This document shows, piece after piece, positions 33,110 to 44,111 of a stretch of 64,000 bases of DNA. The notes under the pieces were generated by a model that saw nothing but the letters and a program-made list of their open reading frames with translations, had not been told where the DNA came from and made no database searches. The position numbers and the translations under genes are program-made. How positions within the stretch are numbered: the first letter of the stretch is position 1; each line of letters starts with the position of its first letter. The stretch is from Phytophthora hibernalis (lineage: Eukaryota; Oomycota; Peronosporomycetes; Peronosporales; Peronosporaceae). The stretch lies in contig JAAKBF010000215.1 of NCBI GenBank assembly GCA_012656075.1, positions 62,001-126,000 of the forward strand, given 5' to 3'.

Positions 33110-34516
33110 GGGTGGTCGACAGAGACAAGCATAAATTTGGAGGTCCCTGGGATCCTGTCCCGGGACATCCACGCCACTCAGAGAGTGACGGCCAAATGCG
33201 GGTCGTAAACTGGGTAGCGACTGCGGTGAGCGATAATACCATGCAACGACTCGATGGTTCGACGAGCTTCTCGGAGAGCGTTGCCACCACCTGAGCAAAA
33301 CCAGGACCGTAGCCTCCTGGAGTTGGCGATAATACGTAGCAGCCACTCCGTGAAGAGCGGTGTGCTCCCCTTGCTCTCGATGATCTTCTGACCAAGACTT
33401 GCGCAAGTCCGGTCGCGACTCTCGAGCTCGGTCTGAAGCTTCCGAATAGTCACGTCAGCAGAACGGGTACCGTCGCGTTGCTGAGTGATAGTGGTCCGGT
33501 ATTCCGCCGTGAGCTGAGCGATCGTCTTGTTGAACGACTCTGTTAGCTCGGTCGTGCGGAAAGAAACCGAACGATAAAATTCCAGCTCTTTGGTGACGGT
33601 ACCTAGCTGTTGGTGCAAGGAGGCCGACTCAGCGATCGCCGACTTCATTTTCTTGTACCGAGCAGAAGCCACTCGCTCAGACTTGGCGAGCTTGGTCCGA
33701 AGCTCGGCGACTTTGGCAGACACATCCGGGGAGGCACAACATCGTGTTGCATCGCAGCCAGGATAGAAGCTGGCGATGTTGCCCAGAGGATGGCCTGGCG
33801 AGTTGAAGCGTCGGCGGGTGGAGGAGAGCTGGTCAGCAGAAACGAGACCAGCTGGACGAGAGAAGCATCACGCGGTCTCTGCTCTTCTCTTTGATGAGCG
33901 ACAGCTCGACGAATCCCAGCGAGGTCAGCGAAATCGCCTGCCGCGAGATTCGCCGAGTCACCTCTGGCTCAGCTAGGGTAGCAATTTCCACTGATGAGTC
34001 CATCGGCCCCGATCGAGCCGAAGTATCAGATCCTTTGTGGCCTCAGCTGTGGGCGTCGGAGCTCGGCTAGACCCAGCGAGGGAAGGTTCCGGCGAGCCCA
34101 GCGTGTTCGTCAAAACATCCGGTTCCTGAGAATCCATCGCCGAGTCGATCAACGGGTCTGAGCGAAGAAATGGGCCGTTGAAGTCCAAGACGCGTGAACA
34201 GCGCCTCTACAGCAGCGCACGAGGAAGGCGACGACACTTGACAAAATAAGCTCGCGAAGGAGAAGCGACTCGACGAGGCGGCGGCAGCTGTAAGGCCGCA
34301 ACGATAATCGGCCAAGCGCACCCACGCGACGGGTTAGATGGCCATAGGCAAGACGCATGCCAAACGCGGGAAACGTACCTGGTCAGCGAAGGAAGCAGTG
34401 GCGTCCTCGACGGGCTTCCTGAAGATGACCGCACTTGACTCGACGATATTTCCAACCGAAGAAACGTTGGAGAGCGGAGTGATGGTCGAGACACTCACCA
34501 GCCTGGCTCGTATCAT
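33110..34516 (-). pseudogene. Antisense coiled-coil gene of Gypsy family B
   Basis: Start ATGATACGAGCC at 34516 is 18 bp from the LTR border at 34534. The first exon 34379-34516 (46 codons) ends at GTACGT, and a 91-nt intron to TTACAG (34288) is proposed. Downstream, the coiled coil (KVAELRTKLAKSERV, SLHQQLGTVTKELEFY, LRDARR-type end ALREARRTIESLHGIIAH) runs on the minus strand with frame changes. Start region and layout match the copy at 20969. Antisense to the retroelement. Confidence 0.6.
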
Positions 34517-34533
34517 GCCCGGGGCAGTTGTGG

Positions 34534-35495
34534 TGTAGGGAAATCCAGATTTGGGTGACCCTACACTAGGGATGCCTAAGCTAGACCAGTTGGTACATCG
34601 CACTCAAGAGGATCAAGAGGGTACACCATCAAGCGGATACACAGCCGAGTGGATACATCGTACTCAACAGGCAACGCATTTAAACGGGAACCGCACTTAG
34701 CTGGACTCAGCGAAGGACGGACTCAGCGATAATCGACTCGGCGAAAGTTGGACTCGGCGAAAGTCGACTTGGCGAGAATATGCCTCAAGGAAGATATACC
34801 AACTGGGGGGATAAATCAGGATATTGGTGAAGAGTCGCTGATATGGCCGAAGAGTCGCCGAGATGTAGGTAAACGGCTCGACACCAAGAGGCGGAGCTGA
34901 GCGAAGCGTCGCAGGGAGATCTGTAACGACTCCATTTCATTAGATATTTGTAAAGGACCGATAGAAGACCATAGGGAAGAGCCCGAAGGGGCCCTCCGAA
35001 TACATAGAGATAACAATCAGAGCAGTATCTACTAAGTCCAAGAACAGCGTACACTTTTCCGGTAAGTCCTGCGTGGGCTGGATTATGTCTACCGTCGTTT
35101 CGCGAGAGGCATAACTTGTAGGGGGTCATCTGGAAGCGCCAATAGATCAAGGTCGGCCCGGGGTGGGCACTTCTCGTGACCAAGTGATGACAAGTCTCGT
35201 CGATCGATTCGACGAGCCGGTGGGTCTGCACAACCCAGGACACCGTAACCTCATAGCTGGGTGTTATCTGCACCTGTTGACCTGTAAAAGCGCTCGCGCG
35301 CTGCCGTCCATCCTTTGGTGGAGAACACAGGGTTTAGCACGGAGACTGCCCCGCTCAGGCGTGTCTCTGGAGAGTTTGGAGCTTGGTACCCGTCGGGAAC
35401 AACACTCAACTGAACCCCGGCTGGGGCGAACCGCAAAGGGAATCGACAGGAACCCTGCGCAAGCCCAACATCGCTGACCTGACTCGGCGGATTGT
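34534..35495 (+). repeat. LTR of Gypsy family B
   Basis: Aligned in inverted orientation with 20023-20952. It begins TGTAGGG next to the antisense gene and ends where the two copies diverge, near CTCGGCGGATTGTTG. About 960 bp. Confidence 0.6.
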
Positions 35496-35570
35496 TGTGC
35501 TGTTGCGTGGAAGCCGAAGTAATGACGTTTTCTGTAAATCACAACACTACACTATCGCCGGAGGAAAGGA

Positions 35571-35664
35571 AGAAGGAGTACCACGTGAAGTGGATCGGCC
35601 AGTCGACGCTGACCTGGGAGCCTGTGAAAAACCTGGAGTACTGTATATTCAAGACCTGATTACC
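35571..35664 (+). pseudogene. Chromodomain fragment
   Basis: A short frame reads EYHVKWIGQSTLTWEPVKNL, the core of a chromodomain as found at the C-terminus of chromoviral integrases, then a TGA. It sits just past the family B LTR, isolated from any integrase. Confidence 0.7.
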
Positions 35665-35801
35665 CGGTACCACCAGCGCGAGACCAGCACCAAAAACATA
35701 GAGCTAATAGAGCTCGTAGGCATGGAAACCAGCATGACCAATACAATGCCTGCATTTTTTGTGACTTAGTTTTACTAAAGGCTCGAGTTAAATTGTGGGG
35801 T

Positions 35802-35851
35802 GCTTACAGTTGAAGTGCCGATGGGGCGCTATCGGCACTTCAACTGTAAGC
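35802..35851. repeat. Perfect 21-bp hairpin
   Basis: GCTTACAGTTGAAGTGCCGA plus T pairs exactly with 35831-35851 across an 8-base loop GGGGCGCT. No coding frame covers it meaningfully. Confidence 0.8.
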
Positions 35852-35861
35852 AACTCACAAT

Positions 35862-35931
35862 CTGTTCGGTTGATTCAAGAACGAGAGCTCTTACGTCAAC
35901 AAAAGCTCTCATTCTTGAATCAACCGAACAG
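35862..35931. repeat. 28-bp near-perfect hairpin adjacent to the previous one
   Basis: The arm 35862-35889 (starting CTGTTCGGTTGATTCAAGAA) pairs with 35904-35931 with one mismatch, loop CTTACGTCAACAAA. Only ten bases separate it from the 21-bp hairpin. Confidence 0.8.
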
Positions 35932-37771
35932 AGAACATATCTATTCACGTACTGGTCTGGCCAAGCAGTGTGTTGACTCTCAACGACCTCACACATACAT
36001 TCTGCGAGATAGAGGTCACACTCAGTAGCTCAAGTACAACTCATACAGCTACAGAAACTCAACCAACGTCAACTCTGTCGTCACAAACGACTCGACGTCT
36101 GCTTCCTCGCAAGTGCTACCAAGCCACAGTTCTAGACTGAGCTCTAAAGCATAAGCTCAGCTTACTACTGTGACACAAATAGCCCCGTCTAACCGATCAC
36201 TCCTCAGGCTACACACTCACAATGTCTTTCACGCTGTGACCTTATACGACAACATGCATGTGTACAACCCCACCTGGCCAAGAATTACTCAGGGCACAGA
36301 CCACTGAGATGTCATTTCTGGCCCAACCAGTCTTTTTTATTTCCAGTCATAAGTAAGACCTGCTCACAACTTGCTTTCACTGTATCCCACTTGGTAGGTT
36401 TTGTCATCGATCCCACCAGTCTTCTTATCATCATCATCACCCCACCATGCCTACAAGTCTATACATACTAGTCAGCATCTGCTCCACATTGTTCACGTAT
36501 CACATTGCAATACTATTCTTTGAACAGCGTACCTGGCTGAAGACTGGGGAGCGTAGCTCGAGAACTTCGTTTTTAGTGTTAAAATGATTGAAGTGGAATT
36601 GCATGGATTGAATTACTGATCGACTAGCGAACGGAAATGCATGACTAAATGACTGATTGCGTGGAAGAAGCACGCTTGTGTGCGTGCCGAAGGATAGGCT
36701 GGCGCGACTTGGCGCGATGTGGTATAGATTCCTGGGATGTCGATCTTGGTGAGGCCGTAGAGCTTGGCATCGACTTGACAGCAGTTGTGGTAGACGTTGA
36801 GCTTTTACGGCGTGATCATCACTACGTCTTCTGGGTGCGGAAGCATTGGACCGCTGATGTCCACTTTGAGTTACGAGACGGAGATGAGGAATTGATTGGT
36901 TTCGAACGGATCCTCGTGTTGCGCTTGCTTGAAGACGTGAGGAACATATTACTTGTGAGTACACGACTCACAGGACTCGCGGTTATGTACCTCTCGTTGC
37001 TCCTAGAAAGGTTCTGGGGCCTGGTATTCGGCAAAGTAAAGTCGCAAGAAGTGCAGGCCGGCGACCGTGTCGGGCGCAATCAGAGGAGACGTGCCTTGAG
37101 GCGGACGTGCACACTTCTCTGTCCTTGCCGTTGCTATGCTTGATGAAATCGCGCAGGTCTGAGTCAACAGCAAGTGCACGAGGTGTTAGGATCTGGCTCG
37201 CTGGCTTCGTGTTTAACGAGCATGAAGTGCTGATGGGTACTTGCCATCAACGGTGTCGAGAACCTTGCGCTTGTGCTTCTCGATCGTGCTCTTGGTTTTT
37301 TCAGTGGCGACTGGTAGCTCGTCGCCGGGGTTTGGTGATGGTAACTAGCGGATAATGCTGACACCACGGAAGCGGCCGTCACGTTGACTGCTACTTGTTT
37401 GTCGACTGCATCTTTGTCGCGCTGCTTCTTCGGAGGCATCGCTTTGGAGGCGTGGGGAGCTTGGCAAGTCTGAATGAATTTTGTGGTTCGTTGACGCGCA
37501 GCAGTATGAGCAAAAAGGTTCACAAGCCCATTGTTGATTGGGAGACGGCTGCTGCTGCAGGGACGAAGCGATCGCCGCGGACGACCGTTGGTGTATGCGA
37601 CCAGGCTCACTTCTCAAAGCACACATGGCACCGTGTTGTCTTTGCTGAGCGCTCTTGCTGCGTGCGGCACGGTTTGGTCGAAGAAGCCCATTTGTACCGT
37701 GCCGTGGGTTACATTTTAGCGGCGAGAAATGGCCGGCGCAGTGAAGCGATCTTTTGAGACTGTTCGCATCG
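35932..37771. other. No gene recognised
   Basis: Non-coding-looking, TCA-rich sequence to 36.5 kb, then overlapping frames on both strands at 36.5-37.7 kb. A minus-strand reading around 36.75-36.85 kb (LTKIDIPGIY, MLPHPEDVVMIT) looks coding but decayed; I cannot name it. Confidence 0.3.
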
Positions 37772-38533
37772 TTAAAACAATCGTGTGCATGGGTGGCGTT
37801 TGGCTCGCGTCCGCAAGTGTGAGTCGTTTGTTGCCGTCGTGTTTGCTTTCAGAGTGCTTTTTGGGCGCGCGTCATAATGGATGTTAACTGAGTGTAGAAT
37901 GCGCATGCTGCAGGGCAATGCTCTATGTGCACGTGCAAGCTTGATGAAGGCATTCAAGCGATGAAGGCATTTATGAAGCTTGCACGTGTACTCTAGCGCA
38001 TTGCCCTGCCGCATGCGCATTCTACACTCAGTCAACATCCGAATGAGTCGGCAACGTTCGGCGTCAGCGTCCCGAACAGGGCGGGCTGACCGTACCTGAC
38101 CTGGTAGGCAAATGCGCGACGGCGGCACTGTGCCCGCTCTGCGTCGCCCCCAAATCACGCCGCCGCTGAGATCGACTGTCCTCAAAAATTCACTAGCGCT
38201 GGAGCTGTCGTCGTGGTATGCTGTCGTGCGACCTTGTCGATACCGCTCCTTCTTTTGGATATCTTCTATCAACGAAGCTTCGGAGATGGTGATGTAGCCC
38301 TCTAATCGGACATGATCCCGCTGACATTTGAGCGCAACCTGCAGGTACATGCGCTGAACAGTGAGGTGATCAAAACTCACCAGTGTGAACAGCTCGTCCT
38401 CGGCGAATCGTCGCGTACTCAATTGGTTGTAGTGACGGATGCAGACTTCTAGCGAAACTGGAATTCGCCGCTGCTCGTTCGGATGCCCTCTTTCGTACGG
38501 AAAGTGGTGCGGGAACATCCGTGCGAACAGCAA
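37772..38533 (-). pseudogene. Helitron helicase-like N-terminal domain fragment
   Basis: The minus strand reads FARMFPHHFPYERGHPNEQR, RIPVSLEVCIRHYNQLSTRR, FAEDELFTLVSFDHLTVQRM, the conserved Helitron_like_N region that precedes Rep and helicase. The frame stays open for 253 codons but loses similarity after about 110 residues, where a long inverted duplication (37879-38040) has been created inside it. No Rep motif or helicase follows. Confidence 0.75.
37879..38040. repeat. Inverted duplication with arms of about 65 bp
   Basis: The left arm starts GGATGTTAACTGAGTGTAG and the right arm, read inverted, GGATGTTGACTGAGTGTAG. Both continue through GAATGCGCATG, CAGGGCAATG and CACGTGCAAGCTT with a few mismatches, around a spacer of roughly 30 bp. 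Confidence 0.85.
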
Positions 38534-38987
38534 GTTATTGTTGCCGGCAAACCGGCTGGAGTGTCGAACCAGAAACCGTGTGCTCCGTCAACATCTCCAC
38601 TACTTGAACAGGAGCATATGGTGTGGCTTGCGTATTGACTTCGCGGTCATCCGCGATGAAAACCACGCGATGTTCCACAACGTCGGTCTCTCCGTCAGTA
38701 CCGCTACGCTCAGCGGTGCTGCCGAACGATCGCTCTCGGCGTCGACTACGCTGACTTCAACATCAGCGTCGATCTCCTCGCAAAACAAATGTTCTGCCTT
38801 CGGGTGTCGTCTGAATCTTCGCCGAGCTCTTCACGCCACAAACGGTCCAAGTCGGCTTCGCGCCACCGGAACATCGTTCGGTTGAAAGCGCCACTGAACA
38901 TGTTGACTCGGGCTGAGCGACTCCGTCGGTTTTCTAAACCAGCGAATCCGATGGCGGCCGGCCCCGGTGGCCGGTCTAAGAGTGTTT
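38534..38987. other. Junction between Helitron fragment and arm 2
   Basis: A plus-strand frame (SSESSPSSSRHKRSKSASRH) runs from 38789 into the arm at 38988 without a recognised domain. Confidence 0.3.
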
Positions 38988-40659
38988 CTCGCGGCGAGTT
39001 TGAACGTCCCGTGCCTGGCGAGGAGGGTTTCGACGCGTCGACGTTACTCCGGGCGGAAATGGTGGCCGAGCATGCGTCTTTGCTGCCTATCCAGGGCGGC
39101 GTCGTCTCCGCTCTCCGGCAGCTGGTCTTAGCCGCGCCAATTCTAGCGGTTAATACCCCCAGTGACACTCGCTAAGGCCTCCTCACAACGAGAATCCGGT
39201 CGAAGTCGATGGGGCCGAGGTCGAAGTCGCCGAGTCGCCCGATCTTGGGGCAGACTCGTCGACCTCCATTGATCCAGACTTGGCGAGTTCTTCAGCCGTC
39301 TTGGTGAGTTTATCTCTGGCCACGAGCTCCTCGCTCGGTCGTATAAGTTCTTCGCCGAGTCCAACATGGCCTCCACTGACTCGTCGATAGAGTCGGCCTC
39401 ACTAGGGGTCTCGTCGTGTTCGTCTACTTCCGTGGTGACTCCTTGGCTGAGTTCCGTAGTCTCCGTTCCGGCCTCGACTAGCCCTACAGTGCCTCCTCCT
39501 CTGGGATCCCGCTCAAAAGCATCGAATGCCCTTTTAACTGGTTGATCCCAAATCTTAGCAAACGGCTCTTTTCGCTGTACGCAAGGTATCCCAGAGCCAG
39601 CCATTCCCGTTTACGAGGCCTCGAACGGACTCCGGTACGGAGCCTTCAAGTACGCCAAGGGACACGCGCTCTAGGCAAAATGCGAGATTTGACGGACTGG
39701 TTTTGCTGCAAGGCAGCCATGTTCTGCCCTTCTCACTGATTAATAGAGAAACCTACAGGAGGGAGTTCTCTGAAATTTATTTCAGAGCATATCAGTGATC
39801 CCTCGACGTTGCCCCTCCCGAGCAGCAGCAAAAATTCTGCTTGCATTACTCAGGCTGTGCTCGCCGAGGTAGACGTCCTTGACGAAGATGCATTGGATGG
39901 TTCACCTATTCCAGCTTCGCCGAAGGTGGCGGGGGTCGCTTCCTCTGGTGACATTGAGCTGGGAATTTCGCCGAGCCAGACCAGCGATTCACTGTCTCCT
40001 CCTCAGCCGTCATCGGGTGGTCCTCTTATGAGCTCGTCGAGCGGAATGTCTCATCGAGATTTCCTTATCGACGTCGAGGAAGTAATACCCGTCGTCCGAT
40101 CGCGAAGATCGCGGTATCGACAAGCCGTCGATCTACTTCCAGACACTGGCCGAGGACTCTATTGGCGGCAATCAAGAGGAGGCCGGCCCCACTCGACCGA
40201 GGATTCGCATCCTCGGCTATCACCGACGACCGCATATCGTTGGCTTCATCTTGATTGTCCCGTGAGCTGGTTCAAGACCAGCCACTTCGTCAATTCCTCG
40301 GTGAGGTTTCGCGCGAGCGACCTCACCCCTCCGCTGCGTCCTGCGGATACCACAGCGGCTTCCAAAAAGCTCGGTCATCGCTGCCGTCTCTTCCATGTTA
40401 TCTTCTTCATCTTCTTAATTGACATCAGAGTAGTACATTTGCTCGTCAAATTTGTCCGAACTCTCGTTGGCCGGCACCAATGTACTTAGCGTCGCGAACG
40501 GCGAACTGGAGCGCATCGAATCCTCGGTGCGCGTCCGACTTCACTTCATCGGCGTTTCTGGTCCCGCTGACTTCACTCCGTTCGCCATTTCTCTTTTCTT
40601 CTCTCCTTTCTTCTCTCAAATGCTCGTTAGGTAAAACCAATATATAACCAAGATCCCAA
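38988..40659 (-). pseudogene. Gag-like 5' internal region of Gypsy family A (arm 2, inverted)
   Basis: A near-identical reverse-complement copy of 31277-32962. Similarity ends at CGCCGCGAGAA on both sides. Most differences noticed are in short runs (T5/T4, G3/G2, GG/G). It ends at the inverted PBS. Confidence 0.7.
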
Positions 40660-40677
40660 TCCCGGGTCGCGGCACCA
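40660..40677 (-). other. Primer-binding site, inverted copy
   Basis: Reverse complement of the 18-base site at 31259, placed between the inverted gag-like region and the inverted LTR2. Confidence 0.75.
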
Positions 40678-41659
40678 GTTGTCGTGTAGGATCACGCAGA
40701 AATTGTCGCTACCAAATGGTATGAGTCCCACCAGCAACACTCGCTTCCCTTGTCAGGTCAACGAGCGTTGGATCAAACATGAAGACCAGGAACGACCCCT
40801 TACGCCGGGTTGGACGTGAACCCTCTGTACACCTAGGTTGTATTAGGCCAACCCAATAACCTGCACCACTAGCCACGAGCGAGGGCTATTATGCAATATT
40901 GCGCTTGCGCGCGAAACCCCGCAGTCCCTCAGAAGGAAGGGTACCGACTGTCAAGCCTAATACGGGTTTGCCGAGGTAAAACCTCGGCGAGAAGCTCAGC
41001 ACGCAGATGAGCGCCAGTAGCGCGGGGTTCTCATCAGAGATGGAAAAGCGTTTTTTACTACTGTTGCGTTAACGTAAGTATAAGTTTAGCAGTTTTGGTA
41101 TTAATAGCTTTAGAGCGTAAAAGGATTGTGATTGTACATAATTGTTTCTAGTGGCACGACGAGAAATCAACTAGCGAAGCTGTCGCTTGCCCGAGGTTTA
41201 CCACGGCGGGTAGTAAAATATATATGGAACACTCAGTTCCATTATAATATATGGTGAACGACGCTTCTCGTCGCTCCCAACACTCGGCCACTCTAATCTC
41301 TTGGACTGACCAGCAACAAACCCTCGGTTCAATGTACCTTAGACTCGCTGACCAGCATCCCACAAGCCGAGCGTATCCAGACCCTAAGATAAGCTAGCTA
41401 GACTTACCGAAGACGGACTTGACCCTTGGTGACTTGGGGGAAGACTGTTGATTTATTTCTGTTGATCTATGGCTCTGAGAGCCTCTGTAGTCAATCCTAT
41501 AGCTAGTCCTATACATAAATACACATATCCAGTGTGAACAGATCCCAGTATGTGATCCCGTACCCGGCTCTATAATACCGGGGTACGAAACTGAAATGGG
41601 TACAAACGAGGGTTTGTACCATCGGCCGGAATTTATTATACCCGGCCGAGACCTCGGTC
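40678..41659 (-). repeat. LTR2 of Gypsy family A, inverted
   Basis: Aligned as reverse complement with LTR1 and LTR3. It is about 220 bp longer than LTR1 because of extra AT-rich sequence around 40990-41190. Confidence 0.75.
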
Positions 41660-41715
41660 ACTATCACTCCTATGTCACTACCGCGAGGGGAATGAGATAA
41701 GCCAATCGGGTGGCG

Positions 41716-43021
41716 TTATCGCGTTTCACCGAAAGGCACAACGTCGGTAATCGGGTGACCGAGCTGTGACCGCTTGGCCCCAAAACCCAACACCACAGGA
41801 GAGTCAAAAACGGATGACATATCGAGGAAGCACAAACATAACCCACCAGCGGAGGCAAGCACCAATGTGTCGACATCCAGTTCATGGAGAGCAACGTGGC
41901 GGCGAAGAATGGTGTTCGCACGTTTCAGACTTGTCACTTGAGCTTCAAGAGCTTGCACCTGGGGCGGTACCACACCGACCGAGGCTTGGGCAGACGCGTC
42001 AAGCGCAGCCCGATGCCGCGCCACTTGCTCGGTGTAAGCCACCAAACCAGCTTTGAAGCGCTCGCGCTCCTGGTGGAGGAGCTGTTGCGCGGACGTCAAT
42101 GAAGACTCGGCCGAGGTCGCGCGAGCAGCCCATAGCTTCACGATGTGGTCGTGGTCCGCAATAGCAGAGTTAACTTGGCGAAGGTGGGCAGCAGCCTGGT
42201 CGTGCTCCTCTCGGAGGGCGAGGTGGGTCTGTCGGAGGCCGTCCAGTATGTCGCGGGTCCGACTCTCCTCGCTCGATGCTTGAGTACTGAAACGCTCAAA
42301 CTTCTCTCGTTCTTGAGTGTCAGCGGAGAGCCGGTCCTCGGTGTCGGCGAGTTTGGCATTGAGCTCAGCCACCTCGTTGCGGAGGTCAACGACCAGCTCC
42401 GGAGGAAGTTGGGCAGGGGCAAAAACTGCTGACAAGACTTCACCGAGGTCTGTAGCATGTTCCATGTGGCCATCGAGCGCCGAGTCGACTCGCCGAGGAC
42501 GCTGGCGAGCCACACCGACGACGAGTTGGCCCAGCTGGAGCAGGCGTTGCTCAACGAGGGCCGGAAATGAAGGCTCGGTCGTCGTAGCTGGAGGTGGGAC
42601 CGTACCAGCAGTGTCGGTCTGACACCCCACCGAGACGAGACGAGTCGCGATGGCGCCGGGAGACCCAGACTTCGATGCAGGTGCACCGCCAAGCAGATAC
42701 GCCAAGACAGGCGATGTGTCGGGCGATGAGGGAGGAGTCAACGGAGACAACCCACTGAGAGCACCACCGCTGGTTTGAGGAGTTCCATCCGCATGCTGTG
42801 GTGGCGGAACCGATGCCTCAGTGCAGCTGGTAGTGTCAGCAGGAGCATCGGCAACTTTCTGTGAGCGAGCCTGGAGAATGGAGACATAAGTGAACGAGAG
42901 TAAGAAGATGCTCAAGGATATAAAGCAATCAAGATGGAGAACGGCTTACCCCGCCGTCGGGGACGATGGCTCGGAGAGCAGCAGCGGTGGCGTCGCTAAG
43001 CAGACGCGACGCAGGAGTCAT
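41716..43021 (-). CDS. Antisense coiled-coil gene of Gypsy family A (best preserved copy)
   Basis: Exon 1 at 42950-43021 (24 codons, MTPASRLLSDATAAALRAI), intron 42871-42949 (79 nt, GTAAGC...CTCCAG, phase 0), then exon 2 open without a break to 41716, about 410 residues in total. Order: Ser/Thr/Pro-rich N-terminus, SPVLAYLLGGAPASKSG, then a long coiled coil from about residue 170 (ELVVDLRNEVAELNAKLADT, REEHDQAAAHLRQVNSAIAD, QVQALEAQVTSLKRANT), then a hydrophobic C-terminal stretch. It lies between an inverted LTR2 and LTR3 and runs opposite to LTR3. The family is not recognised; a trans-acting or structural role for the element is possible but unproven. Confidence 0.6.
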
Positions 43022-43212
43022 GGGACTGAGCAGCGACACGCCACGACGCGCACTACTTGCGGGAGCTTGCGTCGAGGCGGAGGCAGTTGTGGTGTTGGTT
43101 TTGGGGCGCTCGGTCGCCAGTCGGCAAGGTTGTCCTTGCTGAAAGAAAGTGACCGGCGTGCCCTGATTGGCGGATTACGTTCCCCGCGCGGCAGTGACTG
43201 CGGGCAGTTTAG

Positions 43213-43871
43213 TCACCGAGGCCTCGGCCGGGTATAATAAATTCGGCCGATGGTACAAACCCTCGTTTGTACCCATTTCAGTTTCGTACCCTCGGTATTA
43301 TAGAGCCGGGTACGGGATCACATACTGGGATCTGTTTACACTGGATATGTGTATTTATGTATAGGACTAGCTATAGGATTGACTACAGAGGCTCTCAGAG
43401 CCATAGATCAACAGAAATAAATCAACAGTCTTGCCCCAGTCACCAAGGGTCAAGTCCGTCTTCTAAGTCTAGCTAGCTTATCTTAGGGTCTGGATACGCT
43501 CGGCTTGTGGGATGCTGGTCAGCGAGCCTAAGGTACATTGAACCGAGGGTTTGTTGCTGGTCAGAGAGATTAGAGAGTGTTGGGAGCGAGAGAAGCGTCG
43601 TTCACCATATATTATAGTGGAACCGAGTGTTCCATACATATTTTACTACCCGCCGAGGTTTTACCTTGGCAATCCCGTGCATAGGCTTGATCGTGGCTAG
43701 TGGTGCAGGTTATTGGGTTGACCTAATACAACCTAGGTGTACAGAGAGTTCACGTCCAACCCGACGTAAGGGATCGTTCCTGGTCTTCAGGTTTGATCCA
43801 ACGCTCGTTGACCGTTGCAAGGTAAGCGAGTGTTGTTGGTGGGACTCACACCATTCGGTAGTGACATTTTC
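43213..43871 (+). repeat. LTR3 of Gypsy family A
   Basis: Same orientation as LTR1, about 70 bp shorter in the middle and lacking the last 30-40 bases before the PBS. It follows the antisense gene at 190 bp from its ATG. Confidence 0.7.
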
Positions 43872-44111
43872 TAGATATTCTTGGAGCGAAGCGGGGGCGG
43901 CCCACTATGAGCGCTGTCCGAATAGAAAAGCGATCTTTTTAGCATAATTTTTTGTGAATGTTTGCACGAAGAAAACCGAGGCGGCCATTCTGCCTCATTA
44001 TAAGCAGTCAAACGAAAATAGGTGGCGGGCCTATTTCTTTGGGCATAACCTAATCATTTCACGGGCGAAGCGCCACAACGCCCTGACGCCGGCGACTGCG
44101 TGTACACTACG
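43872..44111. other. Spacer, possibly 5' end of the Harbinger element
   Basis: A GC-rich start (AGCGAAGCGGGGGCGGCCC) then AT-rich sequence before the first ATG of the interrupted transposase gene. No terminal repeat partner was found. Confidence 0.3.

Noticed and set aside
36500..37143. Overlapping 154- and 164-codon frames on opposite strands
   Set aside because: Neither shows a recognisable domain and a third frame looks equally coding; left unassigned.
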